A stretch of 64,000 nt of DNA from Arcicella aquatica (lineage in GTDB: Bacteria > Bacteroidota > Bacteroidia > Cytophagales > Spirosomataceae). Location of the stretch: the NCBI RefSeq assembly GCF_034928825.1, contig NZ_JAYFUL010000008.1, forward strand, positions 1 through 64,000, given 5' to 3'. The notes beneath the pieces are model-generated. The model searched no databases, was not told where the DNA came from, and saw nothing but the letters and a program-made list of their open reading frames with translations. Positions 1 through 8,549 of the stretch are shown one piece after another (positions within the stretch are counted from its first letter, which is position 1; the number at the start of each line of letters is the position of its first letter). Position numbers and translations under genes: made by a program.

Positions 1-64
1 GATAGCGTTGACCTTGACCTCTACGAGGGTCAGAAAGGCTTTTAAAAAAATCATTAAGCTCCAT
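1..64 (-). CDS. ISAs1-like (H-repeat) transposase, N-terminal fragment cut by window edge
   Basis: An ATG at 64-62 on the minus strand opens a frame that runs off the window edge after 21 codons. The peptide begins MELNDFFK and continues SLSDPRRGQGQRY, matching the start of the DDE_Tnp_1-associated domain of ISAs1/H-repeat transposases, where a short helix precedes a conserved DPR-x-x-GxRY stretch. Only this piece is visible, so whether the gene is intact and whether it has terminal inverted repeats cannot be judged. It suggests an insertion sequence adjoining the window. Confidence 0.6.
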   Translation of the reverse strand, partial: MELNDFFKSLSDPRRGQGQRY

Positions 65-110
65 TACAAAATATTATTTGGTCAAAATTAATAAAATCCC
101 AGAACTTAAC

Positions 111-148
111 AGCCCTGCTCTCTGGAGGAGAGGGGTTGGGGGTGAGGT
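111..148. repeat. GC-rich dispersed palindrome-like sequence
   Basis: A G-rich stretch containing ctctctggaggagagggg followed by ttgggggtgagg stands out from the AT-rich surroundings. From general knowledge, such arms (cctctcc/ggagaggg) recur as intergenic palindromes in many bacteria. It lies between the transposase start and the end of the GMC gene and may be a partial copy. Confidence 0.4.
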
Positions 149-158
149 TAGTCTACCC

Positions 159-1904
159 TTACAAATTTCCTTTTTTCTTTTCGTTAATAATAAACTCTGA
201 AGTACGAGCCGATAAAGCTAAGATTGTCCAAGTTGCATTTTTATCTCCCTGAGAAACAAAAGGTGCAGCATCAGCTACAAACAAGTTTTTCACATCATGT
301 GCCTGACAATTTGAATTCAATACCGACGTCTTAGGGTCTTTACCCATTCTGGCAGTTCCTACTTCATGGATAATTCTTCCTGGGTCAGCCAAGCCATAGT
401 TTGTACTTGCATCTGGCTTTTTACCAAGCGGTGTACCACCCATTTCAGTAATTATCTGTTCAAAAGTATCCTGCATGTGTCTTGCTTGCTTAATTTCGTA
501 GTCCGACCATTTATAATGGAAACGTAATACAGGAATACCAAATTTATCTACGACAGTAGGGTCTATTTCACAATAGTTGTTATAATCAGGTACAGGTTCT
601 CCTCGACCAGCCATACCGATATAAGCTCCGTAGAAACGACGATAATCTTCTTTTAAAGAAGCTCCATAGCCACCCGCTGCTTTTTTGATACCTTCACGTG
701 TTGGGAATTTTTCATTGATCCCTTCAATACCCCATCCAAAACCATAAGCAGGCATACCCATACCTCCGCCATATTCAATGTGGTAACCTCTTGGGAAATC
801 TAATTTTTTATTATCTCCCCACCATGGTGTGTACACGTGCATCCCTCCTACTCCGTCTTCATTATAACGTTTTCTATCAAACAATGCTGGAATAATTGCT
901 GAACGAGAAGCTCCCGTTGAGTCATTGATATAACGACCTACAATACCGCTTGAATTAGCCAATCCATTCGGGAAACGAGCAGATTTTGAGTTCAACAACA
1001 AACGAGCTGTTTCGCCAGCACTGGCTGCTAATATTACAATTTTACCTTTTACAACTTTTTCAGTCATCGTACGAGTATCCACATACGATACGCCCGTAGC
1101 TAAACCTGTAGTTGGGTCTGTCAATACTTCACGAGCCATTGCGTAAGTAATCAACGTACAGTTCCCTGTTTTAATGGCCGGAATCATCAATACTGATGAA
1201 GAAGAAAAATCGGCATAAGCCTGACAAGCTCTATTACATTGGCTACAATAAAAACACTGTCCACGCTCTTTATTGATAGGTTTTGTCAAGATTGAAAGAC
1301 GCGACGGAATTACTGGAATACCAATATTCGTAGCACTTTTCTTAAGCATTAATTCATGCAAACGTGGTTTCGGAGGAGGTAAAAAATAACCATCTGGGTC
1401 ATTTCTTCTGCCTTCGTTAGTACCAAACACACCAATTAGTTTATCTACATAATCGTAATATGGTTTTACATCATCATAACCAATTGGCCAATCTTCTCCT
1501 AAACCATCAATAGATTTTCTTTTGAAATCATCAGGACCAAAGCGAAGGGAAATTCTACCCCAGTGATTGGTTCTTCCTCCCAACATCCTAGAACGAAACC
1601 AGTCGAATTTAGTACCATCTTTACGAGTATAAGGTTCTCCCTCAATATCCCAGCCACCATAAGCAGCATCGAAATCACCAAAAGCACGCGTAGAAGAGGC
1701 TCCACGACGAGGAGATTCCCAAGGACTTTTTAATTGTGTAATATATTTTGGGTCGGCTGGGTCATAATATTGACCTGCTTCTAGTACACAAACTTTTGCA
1801 CCTGCTTTGGTCAGTTCATAAGCTGCCATTCCACCGCCCGCACCCGAGCCAATGATAACGACATCATATACTGTTGATTGTTCCTTAATTTGAAAGTCCA
1901 GCAT
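159..1904 (-). CDS. GMC family FAD-dependent oxidoreductase
   Basis: A 581-residue flavoprotein of the glucose-methanol-choline family, which oxidises alcohol groups of sugars or polyols. The Rossmann FAD motif GSGAGGG is at residues 19-25 with the ribose-binding Glu in VLEAG at about 42. GGRTNHWGR follows near 110. A cysteine-rich stretch CFYCSQCNRACQAY sits near 217. The C-terminal GMC domain carries HEVGTARMG and ends with the NATWTI stretch. No signal peptide is evident. In Bacteroidota such genes often sit beside a gluconate 2-dehydrogenase subunit 3 gene; none is present here, although the downstream side is interrupted by a transposase start and the window edge. The substrate cannot be told from sequence. 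Confidence 0.9.
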   Translation of the reverse strand: MLDFQIKEQSTVYDVVIIGSGAGGGMAAYELTKAGAKVCVLEAGQYYDPADPKYITQLKSPWESPRRGASSTRAFGDFDAAYGGWDIEGEPYTRKDGTKFDWFRSRMLGGRTNHWGRISLRFGPDDFKRKSIDGLGEDWPIGYDDVKPYYDYVDKLIGVFGTNEGRRNDPDGYFLPPPKPRLHELMLKKSATNIGIPVIPSRLSILTKPINKERGQCFYCSQCNRACQAYADFSSSSVLMIPAIKTGNCTLITYAMAREVLTDPTTGLATGVSYVDTRTMTEKVVKGKIVILAASAGETARLLLNSKSARFPNGLANSSGIVGRYINDSTGASRSAIIPALFDRKRYNEDGVGGMHVYTPWWGDNKKLDFPRGYHIEYGGGMGMPAYGFGWGIEGINEKFPTREGIKKAAGGYGASLKEDYRRFYGAYIGMAGRGEPVPDYNNYCEIDPTVVDKFGIPVLRFHYKWSDYEIKQARHMQDTFEQIITEMGGTPLGKKPDASTNYGLADPGRIIHEVGTARMGKDPKTSVLNSNCQAHDVKNLFVADAAPFVSQGDKNATWTILALSARTSEFIINEKKKGNL

Positions 1905-2071
1905 TTATTAAATGATTTTTTGGGTTGAAGAGTATTATTGAATCGAGTAGGAAAAATAGTGATTAAATAGATATTTTATATCCTTTTTTATAAGAAATCA
2001 ATATTAAAACCCTAATTCCACTAAAAACACCGCAATAAAAGCAGAAAAATAGATAATTCCATAGTAAAAAC

Positions 2072-2104
2072 AGCAGGTATTTGCAAAAATTGCAAATACC
2101 TGCT
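2072..2104 (-). terminator. Perfect 15-bp hairpin, probable minus-strand terminator
   Basis: Positions 2072-2086 and 2090-2104 are perfect inverted copies (AGCAGGTATTTGCAA) around a 3-base loop. On the minus strand the stem is followed by GTTTTTAC, a short U tract, so it could end transcripts coming from the secreted-protein gene at 2.5-2.9 kb. Confidence 0.55.
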
Positions 2105-2196
2105 TAAAATAACGCAAGAAGTATTAGGTTTTTCTGGAGGAAAGATTTACTGATAGATGCATCCATTCTGTAACCATGCAGTTATCTAACGTAAAA

Positions 2197-2446
2197 ACAT
2201 GAGTCATCCCGAATTTCAAAATCATAAAAAAGCGGTCTAAAAATAAATTTAGACCGCTTTTTTATGATTGATGTTCAACGAATTCCTACTGTTTGAGCGA
2301 AGCGAGTTTAGGAATTCTTGATTTTCTTTTGTTACTTTTCTTTCATCAAGGAAAGAAAAGTAAGGACTAGACGATAATTAAGTAGAAAACCTCTCAAATT
2401 GTCTCCAAAACGCATAATTTTAGGAAAAATCCGGGATGACTCATGT
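2197..2446. mobile_element. 250-bp non-coding element with 15-bp terminal inverted repeats (copy A)
   Basis: The ends are perfect 15-bp inverted repeats, ACATGAGTCATCCCG at 2197-2211 and its complement at 2432-2446. The interior holds a strong hairpin (2221-2268) and a stretch around 2277-2340 that recurs, inverted, at 57050-57112. No reading frame spans it. It resembles a MITE or a mobilised terminator cassette. No clear target-site duplication is visible. It fills most of the 595-base gap between the GMC and secreted-protein genes. Confidence 0.55.
2221..2268. terminator. Bidirectional terminator-like hairpin inside element A
   Basis: A perfect 21-bp stem (2221-2241 with 2248-2268) has GC-rich core AGCGGTCT/AGACCGCT flanked by A and T runs on both sides, so it fits a rho-independent terminator on either strand. 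A homologous hairpin with core GCGGTCGAAA is at 57122-57169. Confidence 0.7.
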
Positions 2447-2499
2447 ATATTTATTGAAGTTTAGAGGTTTCAGCTATGTCTTTTGTTAAAGCTTTGCTA

Positions 2500-2898
2500 T
2501 TAATTCATCGAAATAAAGCGATCTGCTGAAGCTGGTACTGGTGATACCGTACCTACATTGACAGTCTTAACAATTTTAGTAGCACCGTCGGTAATTTCAA
2601 AGCTGTATTTACCATCTTCCAATTCGCTTAAATCAAATTTGCCACGATACGTAGTTCCCTTTTTACCAACATACTCGTTAACTAAAACTTCTCCTTTTTC
2701 ATTTTTCAAAGAAATTGACAAATTTTTACCTTCAAGCTTTTCAATCAATATATTCATTTGTAATGTATTAATTGTTTGATACATCCCTACTGCAAAAGGT
2801 TTCTGAATATTAGTAGCTTCGTTTTTGTCTGCTGCATTAGCAAAGAATGACAATACTGAACATAAAGCAATGGCGAAAGTTTTTACTATTGATTTCAT
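2500..2898 (-). CDS. Small secreted protein, DUF3244-like
   Basis: A 132-residue exported protein. Residues 1-22 form a signal peptide ending FFANAA. The rest has the alternating pattern of a small beta-sandwich: NLSISLKNEKGEVLVNEYV, then the DLSELEDGKYSFEI stretch, which resembles the Ig-like DUF3244 and secretion-associated domains common in Bacteroidota, where LxxGxYxxxI is the hallmark. No cysteine lipobox is present, so a periplasmic or secreted location is likely. It is monocistronic, with element A downstream. The function is unknown. Confidence 0.7.
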   Translation of the reverse strand: MKSIVKTFAIALCSVLSFFANAADKNEATNIQKPFAVGMYQTINTLQMNILIEKLEGKNLSISLKNEKGEVLVNEYVGKKGTTYRGKFDLSELEDGKYSFEITDGATKIVKTVNVGTVSPVPASADRFISMN

Positions 2899-3108
2899 TT
2901 TTTTGTTGTTTAGAAATTAAAATTTCCTGTTTATTTAAATTAAATTTTCTGAGATTAATCTTTCTGATTATGCTAATAGTATTAACAGAACTGTGCCAAA
3001 AAATGTAAAATATTAACTATCAGACACTTAACATTTTTAGCCTATTAGCAAGGTGTACGGTTTTAGTACACGACTGTTCGGTTTGAGGACAGATTAGCGC
3101 AATTCATA

Positions 3109-3150
3109 TTTATCCCTAACGAGGGAATTAATTCCCTCGTTAGGGATAAA
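3109..3150. repeat. 42-bp perfect palindrome
   Basis: A perfect palindrome centred between 3129 and 3130 on GAATTAATTC, with arms reading TTTATCCCTAACGAGGGAA. It lies in the 407-base gap between the secreted-protein gene (minus) and the S15 hydrolase gene (plus), which are divergent, so it is not an obvious terminator. Nothing else in that gap is recognisable as a gene. Confidence 0.8.
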
Positions 3151-3305
3151 GGATTTGCCCCGCTAGTTCATTGTTAAGCAAAGCGTCACTTGGACTTGAG
3201 ATAATTCCCCTTCATGCAACATTTTCTGTGTAACATGAATCATTTATTGGTATGTTACTCCTTTTAAATAGCTAGCATATTTACCTCCCTAAACCGACGA
3301 CTTTA

Positions 3306-5030
3306 ATGAGACATATTTTTATCATCCTTTTCTTATTGCTAATAGGTGCTAAATCATCCGCATTCCAAACAAATTTAGTCGACAACGTATATCATATAGA
3401 GGACAGTGTGTTAATAAAAACCAGAGATGGTGCTTTTATTTCAGCCATTATTGTCCGCAAAAAAGATAATGACAAACCTCAGCCAGTTATACTACAATTC
3501 ACGATTTATGCTCGTAGCAGAGATATAAAAAGTGTTAAAGAAGCAGCAGATAAAGGTTATGTAGGTGTAATGGCTTATACGAGGGGAAAACGATTTAGTC
3601 CCGATGAAGTAACACCTTATGAATACGACGGTAGAGATGCTTATGATGTAATTGATTGGATTAGTCACCAAGCTTGGTGTAATGGTAAAATCGGAATGTA
3701 TGGTGGGAGCTATAATGGCTTTAGTCAGTGGGCAGCTACTAAACAAATGCATCCAGCCTTAAAAACCATTGTGCCGTATGTAGCCAACCGACCGGGAATG
3801 GGTTTGCCGATGGAAAATAATGTATTCTTGAATGCCAATTACGAATGGGCATTTTATGTTTCCAACAACAAATACCTTGATACGCTTGTAGGAAATAATA
3901 GAACTCGCTGGCGAGCCATGCAAAATAAATGGTGGGAAAGCGGTGTGGCATACCGAAAAATAGATAGTTTAGAGGGTACTCCTAATAAATATTTACAACG
4001 ATGGCTACAACATCCTGCTTATGATAAATATTGGCAAGATATGGTTCCCTATAAAGACGAATTTGCTCATATCAACATCCCAGTTTTATCGATAGATGGC
4101 TACTATAATGACTCCCAGATTTCAGGATTGTATTATGTGAAGGAGCATTATAAATACAATAAAAATGCTAATCATTATTTAATTATTGGTCCGTATAGCC
4201 ATTTTGGGGCTCAAAAAGGCGGTGAAGCTGTTTTGCAAGGTTATCAAGTAGACTCGGTTGCATTAATTAATACCAAACAAATTACTTACCAATGGCTTGA
4301 TTATATTCTTAAAGATGGCAAAAAGCCAGAAATCTTAAAGGATAAAATAAACTATGAAGTAATGGGGGCTAACGAATGGAAACATGTTCCTTCGTTAGAA
4401 AAAATGAGTAATAACTACCTACAATTATATCTAACCAATATCAAAGCAGGCAAAGACTATCAACAACTAACACAACGAAAGCCTAGCAAACAAGCTTACC
4501 TTTCCCAAGAAGTAGATTTAGCCGACAGAACTACCAGTAATAACGACTATTATCCCGACCCAATTATCCGCAAAGAGCTTGATAAGTCTAATGGTTTTTT
4601 CTTTTTAAGCGACCCATTCAAAAAAACTATTTCAATTGCTGGGGCATTCAGTGGGGAAATAAAAGCTAGTATCAATAAGAAAGACATGGATATCGGGGTC
4701 GTACTATACGAGGTAATGCCCAATGGCGAGTTTTTTGAATTATCATACTTTTTAGGCAGAGCAAGCTATGCCAAAGACATTACTTCAAGAAACCTTTTAA
4801 CGCCTAACAAAATAGAGGGCATTCCATTTTCCAATACTCGTTTGGTAAGTCGTCAGTTAAGTAAAGGTAGTAGATTGCTAGTAGTATTGAACATTGATAA
4901 AAACTCCTTTGCTCAAATCAATTATGGAACAGGGAAAGATGTGAGTGATGAAACAATAGCTGATGCCAAAGAACCCCTAAAAATAAAATGGTATAATGAT
5001 AGCTTTATCAAAGTACCCATTTGGAAATAA
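3306..5030 (+). CDS. CocE/NonD family hydrolase (peptidase S15 type)
   Basis: A 574-residue exported alpha/beta hydrolase of the X-Pro dipeptidyl-peptidase/cocaine esterase family. A signal peptide covers about residues 1-20. The nucleophile elbow GMYGGSYNG near residue 132 carries the catalytic Ser. A YSHFG stretch further on fits the catalytic His region, and a C-terminal jelly-roll domain begins near residue 440. Family members act on N-terminal dipeptides, acylated antibiotics or esters; the substrate here is unknown. The next gene starts 27 bases after the stop, so the two hydrolases probably form an operon. Confidence 0.87.
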   Translation: MRHIFIILFLLLIGAKSSAFQTNLVDNVYHIEDSVLIKTRDGAFISAIIVRKKDNDKPQPVILQFTIYARSRDIKSVKEAADKGYVGVMAYTRGKRFSPDEVTPYEYDGRDAYDVIDWISHQAWCNGKIGMYGGSYNGFSQWAATKQMHPALKTIVPYVANRPGMGLPMENNVFLNANYEWAFYVSNNKYLDTLVGNNRTRWRAMQNKWWESGVAYRKIDSLEGTPNKYLQRWLQHPAYDKYWQDMVPYKDEFAHINIPVLSIDGYYNDSQISGLYYVKEHYKYNKNANHYLIIGPYSHFGAQKGGEAVLQGYQVDSVALINTKQITYQWLDYILKDGKKPEILKDKINYEVMGANEWKHVPSLEKMSNNYLQLYLTNIKAGKDYQQLTQRKPSKQAYLSQEVDLADRTTSNNDYYPDPIIRKELDKSNGFFFLSDPFKKTISIAGAFSGEIKASINKKDMDIGVVLYEVMPNGEFFELSYFLGRASYAKDITSRNLLTPNKIEGIPFSNTRLVSRQLSKGSRLLVVLNIDKNSFAQINYGTGKDVSDETIADAKEPLKIKWYNDSFIKVPIWK

Positions 5031-5056
5031 TGTATCTCAATACTTTAATCAACATC

Positions 5057-6157
5057 ATGAAAAAAACACCCTTAATAACACTGTTGCTAATGTCTTGCCT
5101 TACTAGGGTAAATGCCCAATTATCCAAAAATCAATTAGAAGCTATTGTTAATAAATATGCAAATGTCTATATGAGTGATTCTAATGCGGTAGGATTATCT
5201 GTTGGTATTATTCAGCACGGAAAAAAATATTTTTATAATTATGGGCTCGTAAAAAAGGGGAAGAATGAATCGCCGACTAACAAAACCATTTATGCAATGG
5301 GTTCTATTGCTAAAACATTTGTTGGAATACTACTAGCCCAAGCTGTAAAGGATAACAAGGTACAGTTAACGGATGATATTAGAAAATACCTAAAAGGCAA
5401 TTACCCTAACCTCGAATTCAATAATAATCCTATTACGTTGGTTCATCTGGCTAACCATACAGCTAGGCTACCAGAATCGCTCTGTAAATTCCCAAGTAAT
5501 TGGCAAAGCATGAATCAAGAAGAAAAATATGTATTCAAACAGCGATATAATCGTGAGGAATTCTATAAAGATTTACATACTATTAAACTTGACACTTTAC
5601 CTGGCTATAAATACATTTATTCTGGAAGTGGAATGACACTCCTAAAATTAATTCTCGAAAATGTGTATCAAAAGCCTTTCCAAGAACTGATTAACCAATA
5701 CATCAATAAACCCTTACACCTTAGTACTACAAAAGAGTTACTCAATACTACGGAATGGGGAAACTATGCTTTCGGGAAGCAAGATGCGGCAATTGTGAGC
5801 CATACAAAAAGCATTGAAGACATGACTACAGGCCCAGGTTTATGCAGTACTACCGGCAATATGCTGAAATATATCCAAGCAAATATCTTGGCAATCAACG
5901 AGGCTATAAAATTATCGCACCAGAAAACCTTTGAAGATAATAATAATACAATGGCATTAGCATGGCGATTGGATGAAGAAAACAGCACTATCTATCATTT
6001 AGGAACGGGCTGGGGTTGTAATAGTATTTGTAAGTTTTCGCCAAAATACAAAACAGGTATTATCATTTTTGTAAACGAAACAATGAATAAAAAGAACATG
6101 ACGATTATGGCTAACAATATTCTGGAAGAGCTAAATAAAAACAGCGGAATTAAATAG
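5057..6157 (+). CDS. Serine hydrolase, class C beta-lactamase/PBP4* family
   Basis: A 366-residue exported protein with a beta-lactamase-like fold. The start is placed at the ATG at 5057 because MKKTPLITLL opens a good signal peptide; an upstream in-frame ATG at 5021 overlaps the preceding gene. The catalytic SxxK is SIAK at residues 83-86. The second motif reads YSG where class C enzymes have YxN, so the usual Asn is absent. The third appears as GTG near the C-terminus (YHLGTGWG). Such proteins are usually DD-peptidases, esterases or D-amino-acid peptidases. Pairing with an S15 hydrolase suggests joint breakdown of a peptide or amide substrate. Confidence 0.85.
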   Translation: MKKTPLITLLLMSCLTRVNAQLSKNQLEAIVNKYANVYMSDSNAVGLSVGIIQHGKKYFYNYGLVKKGKNESPTNKTIYAMGSIAKTFVGILLAQAVKDNKVQLTDDIRKYLKGNYPNLEFNNNPITLVHLANHTARLPESLCKFPSNWQSMNQEEKYVFKQRYNREEFYKDLHTIKLDTLPGYKYIYSGSGMTLLKLILENVYQKPFQELINQYINKPLHLSTTKELLNTTEWGNYAFGKQDAAIVSHTKSIEDMTTGPGLCSTTGNMLKYIQANILAINEAIKLSHQKTFEDNNNTMALAWRLDEENSTIYHLGTGWGCNSICKFSPKYKTGIIIFVNETMNKKNMTIMANNILEELNKNSGIK

Positions 6158-6294
6158 ACAGTAGCTTCAAAACATGCTAATTTCTTAGAAAAACTTAAAG
6201 AAACAACGTTACACAAAGCGATACCTGCAATAAGCAGTGCTAAGGTAGCAATAACAATTTGAATAATATCGAGCTGTAGTAATGACGTACTCAT
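6158..6294 (-). pseudogene. Possible 5' remnant of a membrane-protein gene
   Basis: On the minus strand an ATG at 6294 opens MSTSLLQLDIIQIVIATLAL and continues hydrophobic to about residue 45, after which the frame runs antisense through the serine hydrolase. The first part lies in intergenic DNA and looks like a genuine N-terminal membrane segment; the rest does not. A TAACTTTA sequence about 25 bases upstream resembles a -7 box. It may be a truncated gene or chance. Confidence 0.22.
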
Positions 6295-6372
6295 CTGAGT
6301 AATGACTAAAGTTACAATAGGTTAATACAATTTACTATCAATTTATATTACTTGAACACCTTAGCTTAACAT

Positions 6373-7146
6373 TTATTTCCACCATTCGGCAAACTCCTCA
6401 TTTTTATATTGCTCATCGTTTGATAGAAAAGCCTTCGCATAACTCAACCATCCTTTATCAAAATATTTTTCGTTAGGACTAAACTCTCCTGCTCCTAAAT
6501 CAAAGTCACAGGCAATATTAGGTACGCGATAGTCTGCCCATTTACAAATTTTAGATTTTGGGGCATTATACATTGTCCAAGAACCTTCAAAAGCATTATT
6601 AAAATATCCATCTGAAAGCAAGTTGATATCATCATACTTCACTTGGTTATCTTTATTAATATACCATTTTGTGCGTAATTGTCCTGTAAAAACACCTGTA
6701 TGGGATTGATTTCTATTTTCAAAAAATTCATATTTAGCGATTAATAGCCCTTGTATTCTAATGCCTGCATCCTTGGCTTGATTATCCACACCAAATTGCT
6801 CTCGCTTGGTCTCATGAATTTTCTCCACGATTATTTTACCAATAAAATCGCAGACATTTCCTTTTACATTTGATTTCCCATAAACAAAATACTCTTCGGG
6901 ATTATTGGTATTTTTAACAACAGTTAGAACCTTTACCTTAATACGTTGAAAATCATCTCCTAGCACACCCAATACATTATAATTATCTGTCTTGCTCCAC
7001 AAATCCGAAAAGTCGTAAGGAAGAAATACATTTTTTTTGTTTTCTTCATAAATCTTCTCTCCATTCAAAATATCGTTATGACAATTTGCTTGGGAAAAAG
7101 TTGAAAATGAGCTAACAATAAAGATAAATGAGCATATTGTTTTCAT
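6373..7146 (-). CDS. Exported protein of unknown function
   Basis: A 257-residue protein from the ATG at 7146, chosen because MKTICSFIFIVSSFSTFSQA is a clear signal peptide; the longer frame would add 18 unlikely residues. The mature part has Cys residues near NCHND, NVCDFIG, KICKW and IACDF that could form disulfides, a beta-rich middle (YFVYGKSNVKG, GVFTGQLRTKWYI) and an aromatic C-terminus EFAEWWK. No family is recognised. It stands alone between convergent and unrelated genes. Confidence 0.6.
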   Translation of the reverse strand: MKTICSFIFIVSSFSTFSQANCHNDILNGEKIYEENKKNVFLPYDFSDLWSKTDNYNVLGVLGDDFQRIKVKVLTVVKNTNNPEEYFVYGKSNVKGNVCDFIGKIIVEKIHETKREQFGVDNQAKDAGIRIQGLLIAKYEFFENRNQSHTGVFTGQLRTKWYINKDNQVKYDDINLLSDGYFNNAFEGSWTMYNAPKSKICKWADYRVPNIACDFDLGAGEFSPNEKYFDKGWLSYAKAFLSNDEQYKNEEFAEWWK

Positions 7147-7251
7147 TTTATTGAGATGTTGTTTTTGATTGATTGCTAATTGGTCTATAAAAATACTCAT
7201 TATTTCTATCCAACGGGACGAATACTGTGTGTCTCTATTATTTCTTATTTC

Positions 7252-7611
7252 TTATTCCTTAATCTTTTTTCTGTGCTGTTCTCCCCAAATACTCAATTCA
7301 TTTAATAAACTTTTTAAAGTATGGCTATATTCAGTTGCTTCATAAATAATAGTCACTGGAGTAGTGGAATATACTTTACGTGTGATAAGGTAATTTAATT
7401 CTAAATCTTTCAATTCATTTGATAATACCTTGGGAGATATGCCTGTGATTTCATGCTGAATCTCACTAAAACGTTTTGGTGATTGTACCAAGCAAAGTAT
7501 CACAGCAAGTTTCCACTTTCCATTAAGAACATACATCGCATCGATGACGTTTTTGAGCGACCCAGCACATTCTGCCTTGCTCGTAAGCATGTTATTTTCA
7601 ATTGTTTTCAT
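7252..7611 (-). CDS. HxlR-family winged-helix transcriptional regulator
   Basis: A regulator of about 119 residues. The HxlR signature is clear: a Cys near the N-terminus (AECAGSL), then LNGKWKLAVILCL, RFSEIQHEITGISPKVLSNEL (recognition region) and a wing ending YEATEYSHTLKSLLNEL. The Cys before the DNA-binding domain is the redox-sensing position in relatives such as YodB. It is divergent from an azoreductase gene, the arrangement known for YodB-type control of azoreductases. The start is uncertain: the ATG at 7611 is used here, but a -7-like box at 7617-7624 would put transcription start near 7610, which favours the ATG at 7590. Confidence 0.88.
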   Translation of the reverse strand: MKTIENNMLTSKAECAGSLKNVIDAMYVLNGKWKLAVILCLVQSPKRFSEIQHEITGISPKVLSNELKDLELNYLITRKVYSTTPVTIIYEATEYSHTLKSLLNELSIWGEQHRKKIKE

Positions 7612-7616
7612 TATCA

Positions 7617-7624
7617 CAAAGATA
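7617..7624 (-). promoter_or_regulatory. Putative -7 box for the hxlR-type gene
   Basis: TATCTTTG on the minus strand matches the Bacteroidota -7 consensus TAnnTTTG. It lies just upstream of the regulator; a convincing -33 element is not evident. Confidence 0.4.
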
Positions 7625-7625
7625 C

Positions 7626-7643
7626 TAACTTTCCTAAAAGTAA
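7626..7643. promoter_or_regulatory. Candidate HxlR operator dyad
   Basis: TAACTTTCCTAAAAGTAA is an inverted repeat (TAACTTT/AAAGTAA, one mismatch). GTAACTGCT then occurs twice 18 bases apart (7640-7648 and 7658-7666). The site lies between the divergent start regions of the regulator and the azoreductase, where autoregulated HxlR operators are found. Confidence 0.4.
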
Positions 7644-7689
7644 CTGCTTTCCTTTGGGTAACTGCTAACTTTTGTATACTTCAAGACAA

Positions 7690-7697
7690 TACCTTTG
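7690..7697 (+). promoter_or_regulatory. Putative -7 box for azoR
   Basis: TACCTTTG fits TAnnTTTG and lies 80 bases before the azoreductase ATG. The -33 element is not clear. Confidence 0.4.
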
Positions 7698-7777
7698 TCC
7701 TTGACAATTCGAGAGAAAAAACCTTTTAAAAGGACATCTGACAATCTCGGAATTTTAAATTAATCAATAAAACATTT

Positions 7778-8380
7778 ATGAAACGTATCCTTCATTTAAA
7801 ATCTAGCCTACTAGGCAAAGAGTCTTATAGCATTAAGCTAGGCAATGCAATAGTTGAAAAAATTCAGGAAAAATATCCTGACAATGAACTTGAAGAATTA
7901 AACTTGGTCGATTTTGAAATACCGCATCTTAGCCCTACTGTACTTCGCACCTTCTTTATTCCTAAAGATCAACTGAACGAAGAAGAAAAAGAAGCTATTA
8001 GCTTATCTGATAGACTGGTGAAACAGCTATTTGCGGCAGACATCATTGTAATCGGTGCACCGCTTATCAACTTTACTATCCATACCTCGCTAAAGGCTTG
8101 GATTGACCATATCACTAGGGCAGGAATAACTTTTGGGTATAATGCCGATGGGCCTGTTGGAATGGTGACAGGGAAAAAAGTTTATGTAGCCATGTCATCT
8201 GGGGGTATTTACTCAGAAGGCCCTGGTAAAGCCAACGACTTTGTCGCACCCTATTTGAGTGCTTTCCTTGGTTGTTTAGGGATGACAGATTTAACCGTTT
8301 ACCGAGCTGAAGGATTAAAAGTGCCAAATGTGAAGGATTTTGCCATGGCAAAAGCACTTGACAGTATAAAGATTGATTAA
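7778..8380 (+). CDS. azoR: FMN-dependent NADH:quinone reductase / azoreductase
   Basis: A 200-residue flavodoxin-fold cytoplasmic enzyme that reduces quinones and azo bonds by two electrons, using NADH and FMN. Visible motifs are the N-terminal strand RILHLKSSLLGKESYS (FMN phosphate loop), IVIGAPLINFTIHTSLKAWIDH (the AzoR P-x-x-NF-x-x-P-x-x-LK-x-W motif, with Ile-His in place of the usual residues before the last Leu-Lys), and AMSSGGIYSEGPG. Length matches AzoR (about 200). It is divergent from an HxlR regulator that likely controls it in response to electrophiles or quinones. Confidence 0.92.
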   Translation: MKRILHLKSSLLGKESYSIKLGNAIVEKIQEKYPDNELEELNLVDFEIPHLSPTVLRTFFIPKDQLNEEEKEAISLSDRLVKQLFAADIIVIGAPLINFTIHTSLKAWIDHITRAGITFGYNADGPVGMVTGKKVYVAMSSGGIYSEGPGKANDFVAPYLSAFLGCLGMTDLTVYRAEGLKVPNVKDFAMAKALDSIKID

Positions 8381-8388
8381 TATACCTA

Positions 8389-8532
8389 GCAGTCGCTCGC
8401 TTTCCAAGTGAGTGACTACTCTCAAAAGGCTACCAGCCTTTTCTAAAATAAGCTTTTAAAAAGTAGCGGTAACCCTTGCGGTTACCGTTGTTTTATATCT
8501 GTAAAAAAGCAACCGCAAGGGATTACCGCTAC
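8389..8532. repeat. Composite palindromic repeat (units Q and S)
   Basis: Unit Q (8389-8444) has two hairpins: GTCGCTCGC pairing with the complement region GTGAGTGACTAC, then AAAAGGCTacCAGCCTTTT. Unit S (8463-8532) has outer arms GTAGCGGTAACCCTTGCGG and a near-complement ending CCGCTAC. The same Q-then-S order occurs at 45651-45783. It lies between the convergent azoR and phosphatase genes and could end transcription on both sides. Confidence 0.7.
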
Positions 8533-8549
8533 CTTAGGCTACGGACGTC

